DNA of 54,284 nucleotides from Gnetum montanum. Taxonomy: Eukaryota > Streptophyta > Gnetopsida > Gnetales > Gnetaceae. The stretch covers positions 102,228-156,511 of the forward strand of contig MNCI01028339.1 of NCBI GenBank assembly GCA_015680685.1, in the 5' to 3' direction. The position numbers and the translations under genes are program-made. Shown here in pieces: positions 46,400-54,284 of this stretch (positions are counted from its first letter, which is position 1; the number at the start of each line of letters is the position of its first letter). The notes beneath the pieces were generated by a model. It was not told the DNA's origin and did not search any database. It saw nothing but the letters and a program-made list of their open reading frames with translations.

Positions 46400-48250
46400 T
46401 AGTCCTAGAGAAATTTAGAAGATTTAAATCCCCATATTTTAATGATGCAGAAGATCTAGTAGCTACTTTGTAGTAGTTATGTAATGTTGAATAAACTTTC
46501 TAGCTTATAAATTACACCTTGATGCAACATAATTTTTCAGCCCCCAATCAATTTAAGAATGTAGGTAACTACTAACTATAAATAACTAGGGTTGTAAGAG
46601 GTTGGGTGCATAAATAAGTGGAGTGAATTGGATTTGTTAAAGATTTCAAGGAGATGTACATGTCAAAGGATTTCAGGAGAGCCAAGGCTAAAGAACTATC
46701 CAACTTAGAGCAAGGTTATCTTACTACTTCAAAGTACAATGTAAGGTTTCTTTAAATAGTGTAGTTTAATTTCCACTTATAAGATGATAAGGAAAATCCA
46801 AATAGCTACTTCAATGATGGATTCATTGAAGCTATTCATGTAGGTTTAATACCTCTTGATTTGATATAGTATGAGGCAACTCATACCAAGATGTTAGCAA
46901 TAGATAGGAGTACAAGGTTGGTCAAGAAGAAGAAACTAGACCAACTTAAGAGAACATCTCATTCCATGATCAAAGTTGCTAACTATAAGTAGCCGAGTCC
47001 TTTGAGTGGTAGTTGTTGTTGTAGAACTTCTAGTGCTCCTCCCACATGCTTTCCTTATTGAAATATTGGATATCTTAGAAATACATGTTTGAATTACCAT
47101 ATATGTGACCAATAAAAACACAAGAGTTAGAAGTATCATAGCAAGATAGCTAAGAACTATACTAGTGAAGTAGGAAATGCATAGATTAAGAAAGTTTAGA
47201 AAAAATATTAAATCCATAAGGGTATATTTTATGCTTTGATAGATCAACCTTTAGATGAACAACCCAATGTTACTATAAGTATCATGGATAACATTGGAGG
47301 TTTCTCTTTCTTGATATTTTTTAATCCCAATTCTAGTCATTATTTTGTGGATACTAGAGTTGTGATACATTTAAAACTTGAGTTTTCATCCATATTAGTT
47401 CAAATAGTCCATTCTCCTATTATGGTGGCCTCAACGATGGTGCCTTTAACAAATGTGATGATACAATATAACATGTAGTATGGTAACTTGCTAGTGATGG
47501 GGCTTGAATTGTATGATGTGATTATTAGAATGAACTAGTTGGCTAATTATGATGGATGTTTGGATTATTTGGATAGAACTCTCTCATTGATTTCCACAAG
47601 TAGGAAAGATGTTATAATCCAATCAAATAAGAGACTAATCAAGATTGACCAAGTCACAATTAATAAGTTTTACCAATTGCTTAAGCAGGGGTGTATTTTT
47701 TATATGATTTTAGTATATAAAGATCCTAAGTAGAAGATAGAATAGATTTTAGTGATTCAAGAGTTCCTAGATTTATTTAATGAAGAAATTTATATAGAAA
47801 TATTAAGTTTGATATTACACTTCAAATTTAAAGCTAAACCAATCTCTAAGACATCTTACAAGATATCTCTTGTGAAGTTGGTAAAACTAAAGATGTAGAT
47901 TAAAGAGCTATTGAACAAAGGCATGATTCAAATAAGTGTTTCATCTTGGGGTGCACCAATGCTCTTTGTAAAAAATAAGGATGAAAACTTAAGATTTTGT
48001 ATTGACGCAAGAAGCTAAATTTGATTATAGTTAGGAATCAATATCCTTTCCCCAAGAATAATGATTTATTTGATTAGTTAAAGAAAGCTAAGGTATTTTT
48101 TAAGATTAACTTGAAGCCTATTTATCATCAAGTTAGAGTACAAGAGGAAGATGTACCTAAAACAACTTTTAAAATAAGATATGGTCATTATGAATTCTCA
48201 ATTATGCACTTTGGACTCACTAAAGCACTAGTTATTCTCATGAACTTGAT
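46400..48250 (+). pseudogene. Chromovirus-like (Ty3) gag-protease-RT remnant, cut by F3
   Basis: A Gag end is recognised by a knuckle near 47047-47088 in which two metal ligands have become Tyr (C-F-P-Y, then Y, then C). A protease follows in 47236-47478 (FVDTRVVIHL where DS/TGA-H is expected). Next come the post-protease blocks ELYDVIIRMN and NYDGCLDYLDRTLS (47500-47590). The RT N-terminus then reads LLNKGMIQISVSSWGAPMLFVKNKDENLRFCID (47909-48005), and after a frameshift NQYPFPKN, KINLKPIYHQVRVQEEDVPKT and RYGHYEFSIMHFGL. The reading ends at 48250 where the F3 LTR starts, before the YxDD motif. Stops and frameshifts occur throughout. Confidence 0.85.
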
Positions 48251-49902
48251 TGTAACATCCTATGTTCTTTATCCCTTGCTCTATCTTTAACTTTTATTGA
48301 TCTTTGATTAATTTATGTCCTATGAAGGATTTAATGTCATCACCTTATAAACAATATTATTGTCTATTCTATTATATTTTTGAAACCTTGTAATTATTGT
48401 TTAATTAACTTTCTTTGTATTATTATGGTATTCCTTTTTGAAAATATTTCTCTTTTAAATTTGCATGTTGGTATTACATAATATTTTTTCCAATATTATT
48501 TTATTGAGCTTTTGCAATTTGAATGATACTAAATTCCTGATATTTCTTGCTAAGAACAAAATTGATGGAATATGGCACATGCTATGAACTAGTAGATGAG
48601 AATTTTGGAAAAATATCATATTTTCACCTAACATTTTGAAATATTTCTTATATATCCTTTTGTATCTGAACTAGGGATTTTCTATTACTTACTAAACTTT
48701 TATTGAACGTTTCAATTTATCATGAATTTGATCAAGAAGATAACTCATTGTAAGACATTGTTGCTACATAAGCTAGAAGTTTGTAATCTTGTATTTACTT
48801 GAGAGTTTTTAGCTTTCTTGCATCAATTTATCTTACTAATTAATTATTTATTCCTCTATTTTTGTGATATGATTACTTGGGATTCAACTTTGTGTATTGT
48901 AGACCAACTTTGTTATAGCTTGATTTGTTAAGTTAAAGTAACCAACTTGAGCTTTATTTTCTTATACATTTTCAATGATCTAATCATTGTCCTATTATCA
49001 CCATCATTGTCATCCTTGTTCTTGATAAATGTTAATATTTTTGTGGATATCTTATGATTGTTTCAATCCTTTTCTAATAAAACAAGACATCTTGGAGGTT
49101 ATGGAGATGTGTTTTACACACTAATGATCTCTTACAGGAGACATCTACCAATCCCTAAAGATGTATTGTTAGAAACATCTATCAATAGATGTGTTAGAGG
49201 AGACATATATCCTAGACTATAGACATCTTTCAGAAGAAATCTTCTTGCAAGGAAAGACATCTATCCTCTAGGGCTAGTTAGAAATCCATCCAAACTAAAT
49301 TTAGAGCCTTATTTTACACTCATATAGATCTTCTTTGATCCTAAAACATCGTGAACTCATCAAAACACATTTGAATACAACCAAAATTAGGTAAAATACA
49401 TTATTTTTATGGTCATATTATGGCTGATATTTTCTTGTCTATTTCATAATATTTTTTTAATCATTTCTAACCTTTGATGTCTCATTCTAATCTCTTGATG
49501 GTGCATTTCAATGGGATTAATGGATAGACATTGTGGAAAGTCTAGATTATCCTCTATAACTTGAACCATGTCACCTAAAATCATACCCTAAGTGATGATG
49601 ATTTCATTATGTTATGATGATCATGATGTAGTTTAATTTTTGTAAAATTGAATATTATTAACTCTATGTTAAGGCTATGAGCTTATTATGTTATGAGATT
49701 CATTTACGGAATATGAGTAATGGAATTGCTACTTAAGTACTTGATAAGAATTTTAGTTTTACCATGCATTTTTATTAACATTTATAATGCTTATGATGAT
49801 CATTATTCTTTGGTTATAAACATTATAACATCACATGCCCAAGTAATAAGATTTGTGTGATTAAACTTGGATTATTTAAGTATAAATTTTTGGGGTGTGA
49901 CA
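48251..49902 (+). repeat. F3 5' LTR
   Basis: 1652 bp, TGTAACATCC...GGGGTGTGACA. Four GACATC hexamers lie at 49086, 49140, 49222 and 49256 with several near matches between, recalling the F2 LTR clusters although F3 is a Ty3-type family. Confidence 0.82.
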
Positions 49903-49905
49903 AGT

Positions 49906-49917
49906 TGGTATCATATA
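49906..49917 (+). other. Primer-binding site of F3, tRNA-iMet type, decayed
   Basis: TGGTATCATATA keeps the first eight bases of TGGTATCAGAGC and lies three bases after the LTR end. Confidence 0.65.
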
Positions 49918-50159
49918 CATTTGAGAAGAGATAAGAGTGATTAGCCAAGATTTAATAATGTGCAATAACAATTTCTCCAAATCCTCATGAACTTGATAAG
50001 CAAAGGGAGCAGCCAAGGTAGAGTCACAAGCATAGAGCCTAACAATAAAAAGTTGGTTGGGGAGTTAAGAAAGATACTTCTACCTATGTTCAAAAAACCT
50101 AATGATCCAATAGTGACCCATAAGTAAGTGGAGGAGATGAAGAAAGCTTTTGGTATTTT

Positions 50160-50920
50160 AAGTTATACATCAACCAACTCCAAGAAGCCACTAGACATTG
50201 TTGGAATAATTTGCTTTAGATTAAAGGTTGGGAAGTAGATAATGTGATATGGGATGATTTCAAAAATAGGAAGAGGATCACTATTTTATTGAAACCTATT
50301 ATGATAGATAGAAAGATGATTTTATATATTATTGCAAGGTGATATGACAGTTCTTGAGTATGATAGTAAGTTTTGTGAACTAATTGAATATGTTCCTTAT
50401 GTTTTCAAAGAATATGAATCACATGATAAAAGGTTTTTAAAGGACCCAAGGTCATCCATCAAACAACATTTATCAGCTTTTATCAAGAAAATTAAAAAGG
50501 GAAAAAATGTTAGCACTATGGATGGAGAGAGACCAAGTGGAGGATGGAGTGCAAGATGGATAACCCAAGAAACTATAGAAGATGGAGCTCCAAATAATAT
50601 TGATCAAAGGAGGAATAAGATCCCAAGAACTAAGCAAGAGCATCCATGTAAGAATTTTCTAAGTTATTCTCAACCAAAGAGCCAAGGTTAGATGAGAACC
50701 TATATTTATTGTAAGGAACCAAGTCACATTAAAGTGGTTTGGCCTAAGCTCAAGATGGATAAGGAGCCCTTCCGTAACAATCCTAAAGATAAGGCTTATG
50801 ATATCATGGGATTTTTTCAAGGAAGGAGGAGTGACACCAAGATTCGACAACTTAATTAAAGCTCAATGTGAACAAGGTAAAGGTACAACTTCTTCTCTAA
50901 TCTTCTAGGAGGAAGATTTC
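50160..50920 (+). pseudogene. F3 gag (Ty3 chromovirus type)
   Basis: The best open part is 50332-50691. It begins with QGDMTVLEYDSKFCELIEYVP, typical of the C-terminal half of the Retrotrans_gag domain, preceded after a frame change by NVIWDDFKNRKR (about 50240). A basic linker follows, then after a TAG at 50689 the knuckle reading YCKEPSHIKVVWPK (50713-50750), where two of three cysteines are lost. The frame ends near 50860 without entering a protease, so pol is deleted rather than merely decayed. Confidence 0.75.
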
Positions 50921-50935
50921 TTAATGAAAAAATGA

Positions 50936-51713
50936 TGTAACACCTAGGTTCTTGATCGCTTTGTCTATCTTTAACTTTTATTATTCTTTGGCTGATTTAT
51001 GCCTTATGGAGGATTTGATCTCATCACCTTATAAACATTATTCTTGTGTATTACATTATATTTTCAAAATCTTTTAATTATCTTTTAATTAACTTGCTTT
51101 GTATTTTTATGATCTTCCTTCTTGAAAATATTCCTCTTTTGAATTTTCATTTTAATATCAAATAAATTTTTTGCTAACATTATTTTATTGATATTTTGGG
51201 ATTTAAATGTTACTAATTTGTTAGTGTTATTTTTCTTTTTTTTTCTAAGAATAAGTTGATGGAAAGGACTACATGTTGTGAATTAGCATATGGGGATTTT
51301 GAAAAAATATCATATTTTCAATGAACTTGCTCAAAGATTTCTTCTATATACTTTCCTATGTGAACTAGGGATTTTCTATTACTTACCATACTCTTATTAA
51401 AATTTTCTATTTATTATGAATTTGATCAAAGAGATAATCCATTATATTCCATTATTGCTATATTGGATGGAATTTTGTAATCTTATATTTAATTAAGAGA
51501 TTTTATCACTCATGCATCAATTGCTCTTACTTGTCAGTTATTTCTTCCTCTATTATTGTGATCTAATTCCTTCACATTTAGGTTAATGTGTTGCAAACCA
51601 ACTTTGTTACAACTTGATTTATAAAGATACAGTAACCATTCCAAGCTTTGTTTCTTTGTACATTTTCAATGATTTGATTATTTTCTCATTATAACTAACA
51701 CCATCATCATTGT
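50936..51713 (+). repeat. F3 3' LTR, truncated by F1 insertion
   Basis: Starts TGTAACACC and aligns with 48251 to about 49008 of the 5' LTR. It stops exactly where the F1 LTR begins (TGATGAG at 51714). Confidence 0.85.
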
Positions 51714-52629
51714 TGATGAGACGCGATATCACATGCACCGCAATATCGCGGTCTGCCACCAAATCTATAAATAAGAGGCGGCACTCCCCTCATTTCTGAT
51801 CCTAGGCTTAAAGTAGGGAAACTCTAGTAGTTTGATCACTCCAGAGATAGAATATTTTCCATGTGCCCGCAGTAGGAGTCCCCAAGTGAATGGCTCTTTA
51901 TTCGAGCAGCTTTGTACCTGAACGCAAGTTGTGTATGGCAATAAAGACGAGCTTTGTGGATAAACCTTGCAGTGCATGGAATAGGTTTATTATTTTTTAT
52001 TTCCTTCCTATTATTTATTACCTGCATTAGCACGACATGAGTACGACTTCGTTACCATCATTGATGAATGTGTACGACTAACCAAGGAATCGGCTACTCA
52101 TCACGATTAGTCTCTCTCACCCTCAACCCCTAGAATACGAGATGAGTACGACTTGATTACGAGCATCTACGGGTGTGTATGGCTAGTCAAGGAATTGGCT
52201 GCTCATCACGTTTAGGCTAGTTAAGTGCCTCAGTATGACCACTTCGAGCACGTGCGTTACGTGTGGTGATCCCAATAACGATTAGTGTTTGGTAGCCACA
52301 GTTGCATAGTTCAGGGTGTGTACGGTAAGTGGGAATGGATGCTGACACTAGTTAATTTAGACTTAGGTCCTTAGTTAGAGTTCGTTAGTCTCTCAACCCT
52401 TCACCCTTTAACATAGGAGAAAAACCAGAAAAGACCAATAAAAATCATATACCTTAGACTTACTTAACCATACACCATAACAACAACAAGTAAGTCTGGG
52501 AAGACAACGAATGATTAACCCCAAGTGTTCCATGGGGCATTTAGGCATTTAGTCTATGGAGTTCGACCGGATTGCATGTGCTATGCTCATTTCGTATGGT
52601 TGAGTGTAGGGGTACCTCGCCACTCATCA
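51714..52629 (+). repeat. F1 5' LTR (Ty3 type)
   Basis: 916 bp with perfect TGATGAG/CTCATCA ends. GATATC-type half sites lie at 51724-51748, TATAAATA at 51766-51773 and AATAAA at 51940-51945. A roughly 80-bp segment starting GAGTACGACTT is repeated at 52039 and 52144. The last 40 bp (GGTTGAGTGTAGGGGTACC...) are shared with the LTRs at 6698 and 26258. The minus-strand open frames at 51765-52033 are not genes. Confidence 0.95.
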
Positions 52630-52630
52630 T

Positions 52631-52648
52631 TGGCACCGTTTCCGGGGA
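52631..52648 (+). other. Primer-binding site, tRNA-Asp type
   Basis: TGGCACCGTTTCCGGGGA matches the complement of the plant tRNA-Asp 3' end (TGGCGCCGTTGCCGGGGA) at 16 of 18 positions, one base after the LTR. This primer is typical of Tat/Athila-type Ty3 lineages. Confidence 0.92.
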
Positions 52649-52770
52649 CTAAGTGTTTATGCATCGAATAGAACATAAGGGATATCACTAACATCGTTGT
52701 GAGCCTTAACAAACCTTCAGGTTAATCAAGATAAAAATTTAATTAACAGTAAATTAGCACACCAATAAAA
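52649..52770 (+). other. 5' leader of the F1 element
   Basis: About 120 bp of untranslated sequence between the PBS and the gag ATG. No structured element recognised. Confidence 0.6.
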
Positions 52771-54284
52771 ATGCCTTCTTCTCATAAGAGCAACTCACCA
52801 CCTAAGGACCATACACGAGATAGTTGGCAACATAAAACACATAACCAAAATCAACCAAGTCCTAAACAATATAAGATGACATATACTCATCCCGATGAGT
52901 ATATTCCAAACTTTACTTTTATTCTCCATCAGGATGAACAACTGCGGTGGAGAGATTTGCAAGGTAACATTGTGTTACCCCCAGATCGATCAATCTCTCG
53001 CATGCTTTTCCGTGCCTTAGCACAGATTGGCATGCAAGAACATTACGCTAAATACGTTGCAGAAGATTTTGACATGAGGGATTATTATTCCACAGATGCC
53101 CAACGTATTCAAGACTTAAGGCAGAAGAGTCAACATACCTTTCTGAAGGGCAAAGCCCTGCATGTCCTTAGCGAAATAGGAGATGAGGAACCCCTTATCA
53201 CGGGTTCTTTAACAAATGATGTTCCCCCTTCTAACGATGGTGAGGAGGAAGGGTATCAGAACCTACGATCAACGATCCATATCCCTAATTCTAATACTCA
53301 TGAACACCAGCTGTTCACAGAAGGAACAACCACTTATGCTAAGGACGGGCACTTAGATCGTCACAACGATCAGGGCCATAGCAACGGAAGAGAAGGCAAG
53401 AAACATTTTCATGGCAATGGTTCCCCTTCTTCTTCCCCTTCTTCACATCACTCACCCTCTCCTTCCACATATGGGTGCAGCCACCATGAACACAAAGGTA
53501 AGGATAAAAGTAAGAAAGACAAAAGACATCGATGGGAAAGTTGAGAGAGAGGACAAGGGCAAGGACGTAGGGAGAGTAGGGAACAATGTAGACATCACAG
53601 GCATCATGAAAGAGATGATCATGACAAGCCCCTACTCGCAACCCGAAGTATGCTTAACATAACAGAGGCAGTTAAGATTCCCACAAGGCATTTGAAAGAT
53701 AGTCGAATCAAATGATTAGACATGAACAATATCCCAAGATTTGAGGGGGGATACAATGCTGATCCTCAAAATCATTTGCAGGTATTCCATGATGCCTGTG
53801 CCTTGTAGAATTTAGATAGTTAGTGGTAGAAACTTAAGTTGTTCCTAAGGACACTCACCAAGGAAGCAGAGAGCTGGTACCGGTCCTTAGAACCCGAAAC
53901 CATCAGGAGGTGGAGTACGATGCTAGAACTGTTCAACGAAAAGTATCAAACGTACTCCAAAGTATCCAATTTGTGGAAGCAAATCCAAGGCTGGAAGCAA
54001 GGTCATCACTGCTACCATGGCTTGCTCCTACACATTGTTACATCATTGCCTGGGCCATGGGTACGCTAAGTAGGATCAACTTCGCCACATCGTGGATGGG
54101 CTAAGGAATGAAACTAGGAGAACCCTTGGAACTTATGCCCAAGGGAGACTCTCACAACTTAGAGCCCATGAAGTGCAAAGCTTGTTGGAGCAAGTAGCAA
54201 ATGAAGAAGGTGAGCTATGCAAAAGGAAAAGTACGAAAGAGTACAACTACGATCCCTCCCTTCGAAAGAAGGGAGTGAAATTTT
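52771..54284 (+). pseudogene. F1 gag (Ty3 type), runs off the window
   Basis: The first ATG after the leader, 52771, opens a frame of 257 codons (Ser/His/Lys-rich, with DEQLRWRDLQGNIVLPPDRS and RMLFRALAQIGMQEHYAKY). It continues in the same frame past stops at 53542 (TGA), 53713 (TGA), 53806, 53821 and 53827 (TAG). The Retrotrans_gag domain follows at residues about 320-500: IPRFEGGYNADPQNHLQVFHD, LRTLTKEAESWYRSLEPE and LFNEKYQTYSKVSNLWKQIQ. A frameshift between 54005 and 54038 leads to HIVDGLRNETRRTLGTYAQG and ANEEGEL, open to the end. The same blocks lie at 3-400. It is the particle protein of a Tat/Athila-like element. The N-terminal 250 residues match no domain I know. Confidence 0.85.

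Larger units (their letters stand above)
48251..51713 (+). mobile_element. F3: Ty3-type LTR-gag-LTR element, 3' LTR cut by F1
   Basis: 5' LTR 48251-49902, iMet-like PBS 49906-49917, a Gag remnant, then the start of a second LTR at 50936 that aligns with the first for about 780 bp until the F1 LTR begins at 51714. Only 1033 bp separates the LTRs and no protease, RT or integrase is present. It interrupts the chromovirus RT at 48250. The rest of its 3' LTR and its second TSD should lie beyond the window. Confidence 0.82.
51714..54284 (+). mobile_element. F1 element, 5' half (LTR, PBS, gag), continues past the window
   Basis: A 5' LTR at 51714-52629 is followed directly by a tRNA-Asp-type PBS and a long gag frame that is still open at the window end. 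It lies in the F3 3' LTR and is the youngest layer of the nesting chain here. Of the F1 copies it has the best preserved gag. Confidence 0.92.

Noticed and set aside
1-54284. An intact host gene, tRNA or rRNA gene
   Set aside because: No long open frame, exon chain with splice sites, or RNA gene could be recognised. Coding signals all match retrotransposon Gag, protease, RT or accessory readings.

Overview
The window looks like intergenic chromatin from a land plant, most likely a seed plant with a large repeat-rich genome (a gymnosperm is possible, but nothing here decides it). It is AT-rich, carries no intact host gene, and consists mainly of old nested LTR retrotransposons. Primer-binding sites (PBS) match plant tRNA-iMet and tRNA-Asp. 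Most coding remnants are broken by stops and frameshifts. Three single N bases (2281, 2656, 3375) mark assembly joins near the left end. Family names F1-F4 and S are local labels.

F1 is a Ty3-type family with TGATGAG...CTCATCA LTRs of 0.83-0.97 kb and a tRNA-Asp-type PBS. It appears as a broken gag at 3-1567 (assigned by gag similarity), an accessory ORF with polypurine tract (PPT) and 3' LTR at 3742-7530, a solo LTR with a perfect GATCC target duplication (TSD) at 26258-27230 (minus), and the 5' half of an element (LTR, PBS, gag) at 51714-54284 that runs off the window.

F2 is a Copia-type family (tRNA-iMet PBS, LTRs of about 1.1 kb) present as two complete but decayed copies in opposite orientation: 9093-16155 (minus, TSD GTCTT) and 35408-45215 (plus, TSD ATAGA). 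Both carry gag followed by an accessory ORF where pol should be, so the family looks non-autonomous.

S is a family with 0.57-0.61 kb LTRs. It appears as three solo LTRs, each with a perfect 5-bp TSD (14022-14626, 24265-24840, 43421-44028), and as one two-LTR element nested in F2 gag (36703-39268). F4 (21163-25626, minus) has LTRs of about 1.32 kb around only about 1.2 kb of internal DNA.

The right end is a nesting chain. A chromovirus-like gag-protease-RT remnant (46400-48250) is interrupted by F3 (LTR-gag-LTR, 48251-51713), whose 3' LTR is interrupted by F1 at 51714. A further Ty3 gag-protease remnant lies at 18560-20366.

The most interesting pattern is that F1 and F2, from different superfamilies, each carry a related-looking accessory ORF, and upstream of that ORF each has promoter-like motifs also found in its LTRs. 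In F1 these are GATATC-type palindromes with a TATA box; in F2 they are GACATC/GATGTC clusters. The remaining long stretches (16161-18559, 20367-21162, 27236-30100, 32641-33931 and others) are AT-rich and show no gene I can defend.
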